NCBI GenBank assembly: GCA_012523405.1 | Contig: JAAYIN010000065.1 | Span: 1 to 53,862 of the forward strand | Reading direction: 5' to 3' | Origin: Clostridiales bacterium | GTDB lineage: Bacteria; Bacillota; Clostridia; Christensenellales; Aristaeellaceae | DNA: 53,862 bases | Shown: positions 36,101 through 44,146 of the stretch, one piece after another | Numbering within the stretch: the stretch's first letter is position 1 | Layout: every line of letters begins with the position of its first letter | Made by a program: the position numbers and the translations under genes | Notes under the pieces: generated by a model | The model's database searches: none | Seen by the model: the letters and a program-made list of their open reading frames with translations, nothing else | Told to the model about the DNA's origin: nothing

Positions 36101-36876
36101 AATAGGGAGTTGAAGAGATTTTGAGCACTTTCACGCGTAGGCGGTTCGCCCGGCTTTTGGCGCTTGTAAATCTCAATGAGACCCTCATCGCGGCTCTTTG
36201 CGTTATCGCCCTTCTGGATGGTCGCCATCAGGCGTTCGTCCTCGCCCATCAGGTTAATGATCTCAGCGTCTGTGCCATAGCCCAAAGCGCGCAAAATCAA
36301 CGTGATTGGGAGCTTTCTTGCGCGATCAATGCGCACCCATAGCACGTCGTTAGAGTCTGTTTCATATTCCAGCCACGCGCCGCGATTCGGGATAACAGTG
36401 GTGGAAAATAGATGTTTACCAGTTTTATCGATCTGACGCCCGTAGTATACACCCGGGGAACGAACAAGCTGGCTAACGATGACGCGTTCTGCGCCATTGA
36501 TAATAAAGGTACCGTGTTCGGTCATGAGGGGAAAGTCACCCATGAAAACGTCGGATTCCTTGATTTCGCCCGTCTCGCGGTTCTTCAGGCGGACAAACAC
36601 CTTCAGTGGAGCTGCATAGACCATGTCGCGTTCTTTGCAACGTTCTACGCTGTTCTTAGGCTCGTCCAAGGAATAATCGACAAATTCCAGAGACAAGTTC
36701 TCGGTATAGTCAACGATCGGTGATACGTCGTCAAGCACCTCTCGCAGGTCGACTTCCAGAAAACGTTTATACGAATTCTTCTGCACTTCGATAAGATCGG
36801 GCATATCCACAACTTCATCAATGCGCGCGAAGCTCATACGCTTCCTCAGTTTCCCCATTTCTACCTCATGCACCAT
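33133..36876 (-). CDS. rpoB: DNA-directed RNA polymerase beta subunit
   Basis: RNA polymerase beta subunit, 1247 residues from the ATG at 36876. This gives [16 protein letters not shown], matching the usual MVHPV start, with AAGGGGTG 9 bases upstream. The rifampicin region reads [25 protein letters not shown] in the family form; I cite [10 protein letters not shown] and [13 protein letters not shown]. The C terminus has an unusual acidic tail of about 75 residues rich in Asp/Glu. No rplJ or rplL precedes it; the gene has its own consensus promoter and leader. Confidence 0.97.
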   Translation of the reverse strand: MVHEVEMGKLRKRMSFARIDEVVDMPDLIEVQKNSYKRFLEVDLREVLDDVSPIVDYTENLSLEFVDYSLDEPKNSVERCKERDMVYAAPLKVFVRLKNRETGEIKESDVFMGDFPLMTEHGTFIINGAERVIVSQLVRSPGVYYGRQIDKTGKHLFSTTVIPNRGAWLEYETDSNDVLWVRIDRARKLPITLILRALGYGTDAEIINLMGEDERLMATIQKGDNAKSRDEGLIEIYKRQKPGEPPTRESAQNLFNSLFFDPKRYDLMRVGRYKFNKKLSVATRIQDHVAAEDIVDPSTGEIFVKKGDMIEKDVARQIQNAGINSVDIQVENHVHRVVGNHFVDAAGYLPFAPKEAGINENVFYPVLMEIIEACGDDEELLRQHAHARIHELVPKHIIPADIASSVNYLLGLPYGVGYTDDIDHLGNRRLRSVGELLQNQIRIGLNRLERVVRERMAIQDADEVRPGELINIRPVSAAIKEFFGSSQLSQFMDQPNPLAELTHKRRLSALGPGGLNRDRASFEVRDVHYSHYARICPIETPEGPNIGLIGSLATYARINEYGFIEAPYRRVDKKTNRVTNDIVYMTADEEDFYKIAQADEPMSPEGNFLNERIPVRDKDEILQVRSDQVDYIDVSPRQVVSVATAMIPFLENDDATRALMGSNMQRQAVPLLIPEAPIIGTGMEYKAAQDSGVVLLAKQDGVISKVSGDEIIVRDKLGQMHDYRLSKFARSNQGTCINQHPRVIQGQIVEKGDLLADGPSTEMGEIGLGRNVLIGFMTWEGYNYEDAVLISEKLVKEDIYTSIHISEFESEARETKLGPEEITRDIPNIGDDAVKDLDEEGVIRIGAEVRSGDILVGKVTPKGETDLTAEERLLRAIFGEKAREVRDTSLRVPHGEGGIVVDVKVFTRENKDELSPGVNQMVRVYIAQKRKISVGDKMAGRHGNKGVVSRIMREEDMPLMPDGTPLEIVLNPLGVPSRMNIGQVLEVHLGMAAKALGWHVATPVFDGATEEDIEDTLRLAGMDTNGKTTLRDGRTGDEFENPVTVGYMYFLKLHHLVDDKMHARSVGPYSLVTQQPLGGKAQFGGQRFGEMEVWALEAYGAANTLQEILTVKSDDIVGRVKTYEAIVKGTNIPAPGVPESFKVLIKELQSLALDVRVLDTNKNQIILRELEDDEIEAEAAASAQYAEVEAEAEQVDVDTTDDIVVDEDVDVDFTLDDDLDEFDMDLGDDMLTIDLDDEQDAKPENEE

Positions 36877-36934
36877 AAATGCCATCACCCCTTATGTTCT
36901 CGCAGCGTACCTAGAAACGAATACTACTCCCGTG

Positions 36935-36998
36935 AAAAAACAACATAATTTTCTTGTTGCTTTTTTCCCGTCATACATGTACAATACCAATCAACGGG
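36935..36998 (-). promoter_or_regulatory. rpoB leader with two hairpins
   Basis: The transcript from the promoter at 37041 has a leader of about 155 bases. It can form ACCCGT/ACGGG-type pairing across 36998-36967, enclosing the palindrome TACATGTA. It can also form AAAAAAGCAACA (36966-36955) paired with TGTTGTTTTTT (36945-36935), an A/T-rich stem ending in six T. The second resembles a weak intrinsic terminator, so rpoBC may be attenuated here. Confidence 0.4.
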
Positions 36999-37040
36999 TA
37001 GGCGCAGCTTCGCATAGTAACGATACTGATGCAAGTTAAT

Positions 37041-37069
37041 ATTATAGCGTCTAAATGCCTACGTGTCAA
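37041..37069 (-). promoter_or_regulatory. rpoBC promoter
   Basis: Perfect sigma-A consensus on the minus strand: TTGACA at 37069-37064, a 17-base spacer, TATAAT at 37046-37041. Confidence 0.9.
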
Positions 37070-37127
37070 TACACATAGGCAAATTCGTTATCTTTTCAAA
37101 TACATTTTGTAATACAGGAGAAAATCA

Positions 37128-37571
37128 ATGACAAAATTCGGTCAAGTAAATGCTTATAACGACTCTACCGGACTTGCCACAATCCATTACGTCAGACCAG
37201 ATGCGTGCGATAAATGCGGTGCATGCGGCATGGGGAGCAAGACCGGATCAATCGATTTGATCGCGGAGTGCAAAGAAGGCGATTGGGTACGCGTTGAACT
37301 TCCTGATGAACGATTCATCACAGCCAGCGCTCTTGCATACGGACTCCCCTTGCTCGGATTCTTGCTTGGATTGTTCCTTGGCTACTTTCTGTCCGACAGC
37401 AATGAGCTATGGGCGATCTTCGGCAGCATTTTTGGTCTTGGTCTATGCATGCTCGCGCTCAAGATCAACGAGAAGCGCATCGCAGGCAAGCCCGAATGGT
37501 CACCCCATGTTGTAGCAGTCTATCAAACCAAACCCGACCTAGCAGAAATCGGGTGCAGCGGACCCATGTAA
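37128..37571 (+). CDS. rseC: RseC/MucC-family membrane protein
   Basis: A 147-residue protein of the SoxR-reducing-system RseC family. The N-terminal domain has a Cys cluster CDKCGACGMG (about 27-36) and a small beta fold. Two membrane helices follow (about 70-88 and 93-110). CAGGAG lies about 7 bases before the ATG. In other bacteria RseC relates to Rnf-type electron transport or sigma-E control; in clostridia the role is not settled. It is divergent from rpoB and has its own terminator. Confidence 0.85.
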   Translation: MTKFGQVNAYNDSTGLATIHYVRPDACDKCGACGMGSKTGSIDLIAECKEGDWVRVELPDERFITASALAYGLPLLGFLLGLFLGYFLSDSNELWAIFGSIFGLGLCMLALKINEKRIAGKPEWSPHVVAVYQTKPDLAEIGCSGPM

Positions 37572-37586
37572 TTCCATGTTGTTACC

Positions 37587-37632
37587 AAGTGCCCCAAGGT
37601 CATCATCACGATGAATCTTCGGGCACTTTTTT
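37587..37632 (+). terminator. rseC terminator
   Basis: AAGTGCCC (37587-37594) pairs with GGGCACTT (37621-37628), with inner CAAG/CTTC-like and TCATC/GATGA pairing, then a run of T. Confidence 0.8.
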
Positions 37633-37766
37633 CATCCTGTCACATTTTGACCGTTGTTGACCAAAACAAACAACCATCAAGGTTTTGTCCCGCAACATGC
37701 CCAAAACCCCAAGAGAAACTCTGTGAAGAAATCAAAGCACTTTTGCTGTTCAAATACCGAAAAATG

Positions 37767-37775
37767 TGGTATACT
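37767..37775 (+). promoter_or_regulatory. probable rnj promoter (extended -10)
   Basis: TGGTATACT gives a TG-extended -10 box (TATACT at 37770-37775). The -35 is weak (TTCAAA at a 15-base spacing). It would give a leader of about 205 bases to the ATG at 37986, in which I see no clear riboswitch or leader peptide. Confidence 0.5.
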
Positions 37776-37985
37776 ACTAGTGCTATATGGGATCGTAAGC
37801 AATGAGATTGGAAAAACACATTCCTTTGTTTCGGATGACGTGCAGCGGCTGCGTTGCGCGAGACTTTTTCTATATCTATTTACGACAAAAACCTCAGCAA
37901 ATGGGATCGGATACGGCGTAATGCGTACCGTCCTCTTGATAATGAATGTAAGAAAGCGCGCCTCAAGCGCAAGAAGGAGGCCAAA

Positions 37986-39650
37986 ATGGCAGAAAGTGAA
38001 CAGAAGCTTCGCATTATACCCCTTGGTGGCGTCGACGAGTTCGGCAAGAACATCACTGTAGTCGAATATGGCGAAGATATGCTCGTCGTGGACTGTGGCT
38101 CAATTTTCCCAAAAGAAGACATGCTCGGCGTTGACCTTGTCATCCCAGATGTAACGTACCTGATCAAAAACAGAGAGCGCATTCGCGGCATGTTGATCAC
38201 CCATGGTCATGAAGATCATATCGGTGCAACACCTTATGTATTGCGCCAAGTTCCTATGCCCCTGTACGGAACCAAGCTCACCTTGGCTCTCATTGATCTA
38301 AAGCTCAAGGAGCACCGCGTGAACGGCGTCTCCCTGAATGTCATCAAGCCCCGCGATGAAATCCAGCTTGGCTGCTTTAAGATTAAGTTCATTCACGTGA
38401 ATCACTCCATCGCAGGCGCTGTAGCCATTGCGATCACATCGCCTGCAGGCACCATTATCTTTAGCGGCGACTTTAAGATCGACTTTACGCCAATTGATAA
38501 TCAGGTGACTGACCTAGCCAGCTTTGCAGCACTCGGCAGCGAAGGCGTGCTTGCATTTCTTTGCGAGTCAACCAACGTAGAGCGCAAGGGCTATACCATC
38601 AGCGAAACGAAGATCGGTCAGACCTTCATTGATATGTTCCAGCAAGCAAAGGGACGCGTTATCGTCGCGATGTTTGCCAGCAACGTGCACCGTGTTCAGA
38701 TGGTTGTTGATTCAGCCGCTATGTTTGGACGCAAGGTCTGCTTTATCGGACGAAGCATGGTCAATGTAACCCGCGTTTCCATGTCCATCGGCGAGCTGAA
38801 AATCCCCGCCGAGAACCTCATCGACATCGATGATATCGACTCCTATCCTGACGAGGAAATCCTCGTTGTGACCACAGGTAGTCAGGGCGAAGCGATGGCA
38901 GGACTGACGCGTATGGCATACAGCGAACATCGCAAGCTGCAGATCAGACCTTCGGACATGGTCATTCTCTCCGCATCCCCCATCCCCGGCAACGAAAAGC
39001 CTGTATCCCGCGTGATCAACCAGCTGTACCGTTGCGGCGCAAACGTCATTTACGGTCAGCTAGGCGAAGTCCACGTTTCAGGTCATGCTTGTCAGGAAGA
39101 GATTAAACTGCTGCACTCGCTGATCAAGGCGCAGTACTTCATCCCGATTCATGGCGACTATTCCAAGCTGTGGCAGCATGCCGAGCTTGCCGAAAGCCTT
39201 GGCACACCTTCTCAAAACATCATCATCCCCGAAATCGGGCAGGTGATTGAGATGAACAAGGAAAGCCTCGCGATTGTTGGCGAAGTGCCCACTGGCGGCA
39301 TTTTGGTTGATGGTCTTGGCATCGGCGACGTTGGCAATGTCGTGCTGCGTGACCGCAAGCACTTAAGCCAAGATGGTTTGATCATCGTTGTGATGGCGAT
39401 TGACCGCGATAACGGCACATTGGTTTCAGGACCTGATATTATCAGCCGCGGCTTTGTCTACGTGCGTGAAAATGAGGACATCATCGATCGCAGCCGTGAC
39501 CTTGCCAGAACCATTGTCCTTAGCTACGGCACCATCAGCGGCAGCGAGTGGCAAGCACTCAAGAACCGCATCAAAGATGAACTTCACCGCTATATCTACG
39601 ACAAGATCAAGCGCAATCCTATGATCCTTCCGATCATTATGGAGATTTGA
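37986..39650 (+). CDS. rnj: ribonuclease J
   Basis: A metallo-beta-lactamase/beta-CASP ribonuclease with 5'-to-3' exonuclease and endonuclease activity, central to mRNA decay in Firmicutes. The product has 554 residues from the ATG at 37986, with AAGGAGG 5 bases upstream; the reading frame is open further upstream but lacks a start site. The zinc motif is HGHEDH at 73-78. The beta-CASP region has ESTNVERKG, IGRSMVN, TTGSQGEAMAGL and the C-terminal HGDYSKLWQHAELA. Only one RNase J gene is seen in the window. Confidence 0.96.
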   Translation: MAESEQKLRIIPLGGVDEFGKNITVVEYGEDMLVVDCGSIFPKEDMLGVDLVIPDVTYLIKNRERIRGMLITHGHEDHIGATPYVLRQVPMPLYGTKLTLALIDLKLKEHRVNGVSLNVIKPRDEIQLGCFKIKFIHVNHSIAGAVAIAITSPAGTIIFSGDFKIDFTPIDNQVTDLASFAALGSEGVLAFLCESTNVERKGYTISETKIGQTFIDMFQQAKGRVIVAMFASNVHRVQMVVDSAAMFGRKVCFIGRSMVNVTRVSMSIGELKIPAENLIDIDDIDSYPDEEILVVTTGSQGEAMAGLTRMAYSEHRKLQIRPSDMVILSASPIPGNEKPVSRVINQLYRCGANVIYGQLGEVHVSGHACQEEIKLLHSLIKAQYFIPIHGDYSKLWQHAELAESLGTPSQNIIIPEIGQVIEMNKESLAIVGEVPTGGILVDGLGIGDVGNVVLRDRKHLSQDGLIIVVMAIDRDNGTLVSGPDIISRGFVYVRENEDIIDRSRDLARTIVLSYGTISGSEWQALKNRIKDELHRYIYDKIKRNPMILPIIMEI

Positions 39651-39665
39651 TCATTGCCGATTGAC

Positions 39666-39700
39666 AAAACCGAACGCTCTCAAATGCGTTCGGTTTTTTT
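39666..39700 (+). terminator. rnj terminator
   Basis: AAAACCGAACGC (39666-39677) pairs with GCGTTCGGTTTT (39686-39697), an 8-base loop, then TTT. A strong intrinsic terminator. Confidence 0.9.
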
Positions 39701-39790
39701 GATACATAGCAGTAGCATCTGTAAATCTTAGCCAAATTAGGATGCGCTGTGCAAGAGCAGACGTTATACTATTTGTAAGGAGGGTTCATA

Positions 39791-40393
39791 ATGAAAAAAA
39801 TACTGTCATTGGTTTTAGTCACTGCGCTGCTGGTTAGCATCATGGGTCTGGCACTTGCTACGGATACACCGATTCGAGTCATTCAAGGCGAGGAGCGAAT
39901 GATGCTTGAGGGGAAGGACATCTTCACCTATACATCGGGTGAACTCTGCATCCTCTGGGAAGCAACCGAACTGCCCGATGAGCTCTTGATCAAACAAATA
40001 GATTCCGCAGATGAGGATGAAGCCAGCCAGATTCCAGGGCTCTATATTCCGTTTGAGGAATTTCAGGTATTAACCTTTTCAGCAGATGAGGATGCCGCTG
40101 AGAATCGCGAAATGCTGCATGCCCTCCCATTGACGGAAACACAGTATCCCGTCACCTGTGTCACGCTGAAGGATTCCGGCGCAATTGGTCCTTTCGGCAT
40201 TGAAGTTGGTATGACTGTAGAAACGCTTCAAAGCCTGCTGCCGGAATCATCGGAAGAGACGCTGAATGCCGGTGCTACAGGCTATGACGCATCGTATACC
40301 ATGCGTTATCAGGACGTGCAAGGCAATATATTCGTCATCGAGGTTCTCACTTTGCTTGATATGGTTTCCCATTGCACCATCACGCGCGAGTAA
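39791..40393 (+). CDS. secreted protein of unknown function
   Basis: A 200-residue protein with a signal peptide (KK at the N terminus, hydrophobic 4-22, ALA-T cleavage near 24) and no membrane anchor. The mature part is acidic. Near residue 137 it has GPFGIEVGMTVETLQSLLP, a module that resembles PRGILLGSASEILL and GPRGIRIGDSTDSVL in the secreted protein encoded at 50732-51961. AAGGAGGG precedes the ATG. It is flanked by terminators, so it is a single-gene unit. Not recognised as a named family. Confidence 0.75.
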   Translation: MKKILSLVLVTALLVSIMGLALATDTPIRVIQGEERMMLEGKDIFTYTSGELCILWEATELPDELLIKQIDSADEDEASQIPGLYIPFEEFQVLTFSADEDAAENREMLHALPLTETQYPVTCVTLKDSGAIGPFGIEVGMTVETLQSLLPESSEETLNAGATGYDASYTMRYQDVQGNIFVIEVLTLLDMVSHCTITRE

Positions 40394-40443
40394 TATTTCC
40401 ACTCTCTTGACACTATAACAAACAGTTATTAATATCAGCGCAA

Positions 40444-40491
40444 ACAAAAGGACTTGCAATCGCCGCGAACGCGGGCTGCAAGTCCTTTTGT
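40444..40491. terminator. bidirectional terminator
   Basis: ACAAAAGGACTTGCA (40444-40458) pairs with TGCAAGTCCTTTTGT (40477-40491), a 15-bp perfect stem, between the convergent secreted-protein gene and htrA. Confidence 0.85.
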
Positions 40492-40522
40492 TACATTTTA
40501 GTTAGTGATTGTGATGAATTGC

Positions 40523-41821
40523 TTACTGCTGCACAGCATCAAGGATGGCCAAACCAACTGTCAAGTCAACATACTCACCGATTGGAATGGTGGCGTTTTC
40601 ATCAGCATTGTTTAGTCCGCCCTCAACACGATAGACTTTCATCTCAACCGTATCGTTTGCTTGCTTTGCTTGTAGCATGCTCTTCATCTGCGTAACGCTA
40701 GTGATCACTGTGCCGTCGACATCAACAATGATATCTCCAGCCTGTACACCACCCATTTCAGCAGGCGAACCGCTTTCTACTTCGCTTACATATGCGCCCG
40801 TAGGCAGCAAGCCGCTCGATACAGCAGCCGAGAACTTGGTTGCTCCCACATCGCCGACCGTTACGCCAACTCGAGGCTTAACGGTAGCCGCTTCAGCGCT
40901 TTCTGCGGTAGTAGGTGTCTCTTCTTCTTCAGCTACAACCTGCACATTGCCATTGCCGCTGAGTACATCGTTGATCAAGGATTTTGCTTCATTGATCGGG
41001 ATCGCCATGCCGATGCCTTCCACAGAAGAACCGGAGAAAGCAGACCCTGTGTACTTGATGCTGGGGATGCCGACAAGCTCGCCAGCAACATTGAACATAC
41101 CGCCGCCGCTATTGCCGCTATTGATCGCAGCATCTGTCTGAATCATCGTGTTGGTGGAGCGTTTTCCGTACGCATCCGCAGATGAACTCGCGATTTCGCG
41201 GTTCAGTGCCGATATAACACCAACCGTGGTCGTTGCCGAGAAATCAAGCGGGTTGCCAATGCAGATCGCCCAGTCGCCAACGTTTAGCACATCGCTGTCA
41301 CCAAGCACGACAGGAGAAAGAGTCAGCCCATCTACCTTAAGCACTGCAATGTCCTTATTGGCGTCAATGCCCATCAGCTGTGCCTCAAAAACCTGATCGC
41401 CAACTGACACTTCAAGTGTTGTTGCGTCCTCCACTACGTGGTAGTTGGTCAGCACATAGCCATCTGCTACGACAACACCGCTGCCTGAGCCCTGGAGCAC
41501 TTGGCGAGTGGTATCCTCTTCCGGTTGCTGCTGGCCGCCGTCATTGCCAAAACCGTAGCCATAACCATAATAATAGTTATAGCTATTTTTGTTGCTGCGA
41601 TAGGTGGTGTAGTTATTAACACCCACAACGCTTGAACGCACTTTTGCAACTGCCTCCGTAAAGGGGCTGGTTACAACCGTTGCATTTTCAGCTATCGTCA
41701 CAGCCTCTGCACCTGCGGTCGCATTCATCTGGAAAAGTGATACTGATGTGGTTACAACCATTGCCAATGCTACTACAATGGCAACATACCCGAGAAAGTT
41801 TTTGTTAGAATTGTTTTTCAT
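40523..41821 (-). CDS. htrA: HtrA/DegP-like membrane-anchored serine protease
   Basis: A quality-control protease of the cell surface, 432 residues. One N-terminal membrane helix (about 10-32) anchors it outside the cell. A low-complexity Asn/Tyr/Gly/Gln linker (about 75-105) leads to the trypsin-like domain. The catalytic triad is His128 (LTNYHVV), Asp157 (KDIAVL) and Ser238 (NSGNSGG). A single PDZ domain occupies about 310-415 (GSPAEMGGVQAGDII). AGGAGGG precedes the ATG. It is a single-gene unit, with an operator-like palindrome in the promoter region. Confidence 0.95.
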   Translation of the reverse strand: MKNNSNKNFLGYVAIVVALAMVVTTSVSLFQMNATAGAEAVTIAENATVVTSPFTEAVAKVRSSVVGVNNYTTYRSNKNSYNYYYGYGYGFGNDGGQQQPEEDTTRQVLQGSGSGVVVADGYVLTNYHVVEDATTLEVSVGDQVFEAQLMGIDANKDIAVLKVDGLTLSPVVLGDSDVLNVGDWAICIGNPLDFSATTTVGVISALNREIASSSADAYGKRSTNTMIQTDAAINSGNSGGGMFNVAGELVGIPSIKYTGSAFSGSSVEGIGMAIPINEAKSLINDVLSGNGNVQVVAEEEETPTTAESAEAATVKPRVGVTVGDVGATKFSAAVSSGLLPTGAYVSEVESGSPAEMGGVQAGDIIVDVDGTVITSVTQMKSMLQAKQANDTVEMKVYRVEGGLNNADENATIPIGEYVDLTVGLAILDAVQQ

Positions 41822-41843
41822 GTAGCGTCCCTCCTTACTACAC

Positions 41844-41856
41844 TGTTATCATAACA
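41844..41856. promoter_or_regulatory. palindrome at the htrA promoter
   Basis: TGTTATCATAACA is a perfect 13-base palindrome about 22 bases before the htrA start codon. On the minus strand it includes TATGAT with a TG extension, a possible -10 box; no good -35 is seen. A repressor bound here would block transcription. Confidence 0.4.
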
Positions 41857-41954
41857 CTCAATTTTGACCTTACCGTGAACGAGGCATGAATATTATTTGT
41901 AGTTTTCACATAATCAAGCTGGTTTTGTTCACAATCGGCTTGGGACGCTTTGAT

Positions 41955-43307
41955 TTACGCTTGTTCCTGCTCTATTGCGCAGATAGCAAGAGCGCATTCC
42001 AAACGCTTTTGTTCCAGCTTGCATTCCATTTCATAGGGCTTTGTGATGTCCCCGTTGAATGCATGTGCATTGGCCTGACAGCCGCCGCTGCAATAAAAGC
42101 GCGCCCAGCATTTCGAACATTTTTCCTTGCTCAGCACATGGTTTCGCTGAAACACCTTTTGAAGATCGGTGTCAAAGGTGTCATCAACGACCGAACCCAT
42201 GCGCATGCCGTCTCTGCCGACAAACTGATGGCAGGGATAAATATCTCCCTCAGGTGTGACCGCAACGTATTCATTGCCTGCGCCGCAGCCCGTGAGGCGT
42301 TTTTTCAGGCAAGGACCGCCCGTGAGATCCACCATGAAGTGGAAAAAGTTAAACCATTTGCCGTTTTGGCGGTACTCAAGATATTTCTTGCCAAGTCGCT
42401 CGTATTCGTCAAATACCCGAGGCAAATCCGATTCCTTGATCGCATACTCGCAGCTTTCGTCCGTTACCACAGGCTCAATGGAGAGCTGTTCAAAGCCTTC
42501 GTTTGCCAGATGCAGCACATCCTCAGCAAAGTCCAGATTATAGCCCGTGAATGTGCCGCGCAGATAGTATTCCTTATCTCCGCGCTTTTGCACGAACCGC
42601 TTCGCCTTCTTGATGATCAGGTCGTAGCTCCCCTTGCCATTGGGTGTGGGGCGCATGCGGTCATGAACTTCAGGACGTCCGTCAATCGATATGACGACAT
42701 TGCTCATTTCCTTGTTTAAAAAGTCAATCACTTCGTCATCCATTGCAACTGCATTGGTGGTTGTGGTGAACTTGAAAACCTTATCATGCTCCTTTTCAAG
42801 TCCTCTGCCGTATGCGACGACTTCCTTGATGACAGGGAAATTCATCAGCGGCTCACCGCCAAAGAAATCCACTTCAAGATTTCGGCGCTTGCCGCTATGT
42901 GCAATCAGCCAATCGAGAGCTTTCATGCCCGTTGCCACAGAAAGCAGCGAACGGCTCTGCATATGGAATTCGCCTGTATCCGCAAAGCAGTATTTGCAGC
43001 GAAGATTGCAGTCATGCGCGGCATGCAGGCACATTGCCTTGACCACGCCTGCATCTGCGGGCTCGATGTCGCTATAATCATCAGGCGTATCAAGGTATCC
43101 TAGGCGAATGAGCTCGCGTAGTTCTGCCACGACTTCCTCAGCTTCGTCCCTTGAGTATTTTTCCTCCAATTGTCCGGTGATATCCGCGTCCGCATCCTCC
43201 AAAATAAGGGAAAGCGCATCAAATGCGATATCGTCCAGCGCATGTACTGCACCGCTGCCCACATCAAGCGCCATTGGTTTGTCAAGCGCCTTAAAAAGAT
43301 GGATCAT
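41955..43307 (-). CDS. scfB: SCIFF peptide radical-SAM maturase ScfB
   Basis: A radical-SAM/SPASM enzyme of 450 residues that forms thioether cross-links in the SCIFF precursor encoded just upstream. An N-terminal peptide-recognition domain (about 1-80) precedes the radical-SAM site CNLRCKYC, with Cys100, 104 and 107. FFGGEPLMNF follows. The SPASM region has CGAGNEYVAVTPEG, PCHQF, and the C-terminal CSKCWARFYCSGGC. The ATG at 43307 follows GGAGG at 6 bases. A terminator-like hairpin lies between scfA and this gene, so the enzyme is probably made in smaller amounts than its substrate. Confidence 0.95.
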   Translation of the reverse strand: MIHLFKALDKPMALDVGSGAVHALDDIAFDALSLILEDADADITGQLEEKYSRDEAEEVVAELRELIRLGYLDTPDDYSDIEPADAGVVKAMCLHAAHDCNLRCKYCFADTGEFHMQSRSLLSVATGMKALDWLIAHSGKRRNLEVDFFGGEPLMNFPVIKEVVAYGRGLEKEHDKVFKFTTTTNAVAMDDEVIDFLNKEMSNVVISIDGRPEVHDRMRPTPNGKGSYDLIIKKAKRFVQKRGDKEYYLRGTFTGYNLDFAEDVLHLANEGFEQLSIEPVVTDESCEYAIKESDLPRVFDEYERLGKKYLEYRQNGKWFNFFHFMVDLTGGPCLKKRLTGCGAGNEYVAVTPEGDIYPCHQFVGRDGMRMGSVVDDTFDTDLQKVFQRNHVLSKEKCSKCWARFYCSGGCQANAHAFNGDITKPYEMECKLEQKRLECALAICAIEQEQA

Positions 43308-43331
43308 TCTGTTCCTCCAATCAGTTTTCAC

Positions 43332-43366
43332 AAAAAAGCACCGCATTGCCTAACTGGCGAATGCGG
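43332..43366 (-). terminator. attenuator hairpin between scfA and scfB
   Basis: On the minus strand CCGCATT (43366-43360) with inner GCC pairs with GGC and AATGCGG (43347-43341), then TGC and six T (43337-43332). It lies between the peptide gene and the maturase gene and would allow only partial read-through. Confidence 0.75.
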
Positions 43367-43387
43367 CTAGAAAGTTTCTGTTTTGGC

Positions 43388-43582
43388 TTATTTGCCGAAT
43401 GCGCGGTTGAGCTTGCCATCACGGCCGGCTACAATGGCATTATCCTTGTTTGCGCAGCTCTGGTTTGCAACGGTGCAGCTGGTCTTGCATGCGCTCTGGC
43501 AAGAGCTCTGGCATTCGCCGCATCCGCCATGTACCAACGACTGACGCAGGCAGGGCTCGGATACAATTTTGATATGTTTCAT
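43388..43582 (-). CDS. scfA: SCIFF (six cysteines in forty-five) precursor peptide ScfA
   Basis: A 64-residue ranthipeptide precursor. It starts MKHIKI and has the conserved core CGECQSSCQSACKTSC with TVANQSC. Cysteines are at 21, 24, 28, 32, 36 and 43, plus one extra at 11. The Cys32 and Thr37 positions match those reported to be linked in the Thermoanaerobacter peptide. Typical SCIFF peptides end shortly after the last Cys; here 21 residues follow it (from ANKDNAIVAG to NRAFGK). GGAGG is about 10 bases before the ATG, and a strong promoter lies upstream. The biological role of SCIFF is not established. Confidence 0.92.
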   Translation of the reverse strand: MKHIKIVSEPCLRQSLVHGGCGECQSSCQSACKTSCTVANQSCANKDNAIVAGRDGKLNRAFGK

Positions 43583-43616
43583 TAGAATTATCCCTCCATC
43601 AAGCTTTTACTATTTT

Positions 43617-43645
43617 ATTATACATCAACGTTCATTGGTTTTCAA
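43617..43645 (-). promoter_or_regulatory. scfA promoter
   Basis: TTGAAA at 43645-43640, 17-base spacer, TATAAT at 43622-43617 on the minus strand, about 35 bases before the scfA start. Confidence 0.85.
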
Positions 43646-43684
43646 GAGAATCTTGAGATAGAGGCGGTATCACGACCCACGTCA

Positions 43685-44131
43685 TCACACTCTATCCTTC
43701 ACCATTTGGTAATAGGCGAGCTCCTGATAGCCAAGACGCTCATAGAGCTTGATTGCGCGCGTGTTGTCACGCTCCACTTCCAGACGGATTCTCGCCCAGC
43801 TGGGGTAGTATTGCTCCATGAATTCAAAAACCTTTGAACCCACGCCATGCCCCTGAAAAGCGGGCAATACGCTCATTTCCTCAAACCAGATTGCAAGCCC
43901 GCCGCATTCCTGCGAGAAGGTCTTGCTCATCAAGGCATAGCCCATTGGCTCGTCTTCATCCGTTGAGATAAGAAAGCCATCCACATAGAGATCGGAGCGA
44001 ATCATTTCATCAAATGTGCGCTCCATATACTGGGCAGGAATTGGATGAAGCACCGCAGGCGAATGGTAGAACGCCTCTGCAAGCTCCAAATACAATGCTC
44101 TGTCCTGTTCTTCAAATCTGCGAATTTTCAA
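43685..44131 (-). CDS. GNAT N-acetyltransferase
   Basis: A 148-residue GNAT enzyme. The acetyl-CoA loop is in SVLPAFQGHGVGSKVFEF (Q-G-H-G-V-G), and the C-terminal DNTRAIKLYERLGYQE is the usual motif B. It is 15 bases behind rfbB and probably cotranscribed. The substrate is unknown; a role in modifying a nucleotide sugar made by RfbB is possible but has no sequence support beyond position. Confidence 0.85.
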   Translation of the reverse strand: MKIRRFEEQDRALYLELAEAFYHSPAVLHPIPAQYMERTFDEMIRSDLYVDGFLISTDEDEPMGYALMSKTFSQECGGLAIWFEEMSVLPAFQGHGVGSKVFEFMEQYYPSWARIRLEVERDNTRAIKLYERLGYQELAYYQMVKDRV

Positions 44132-44146
44132 AATACCGCCCCTTAC

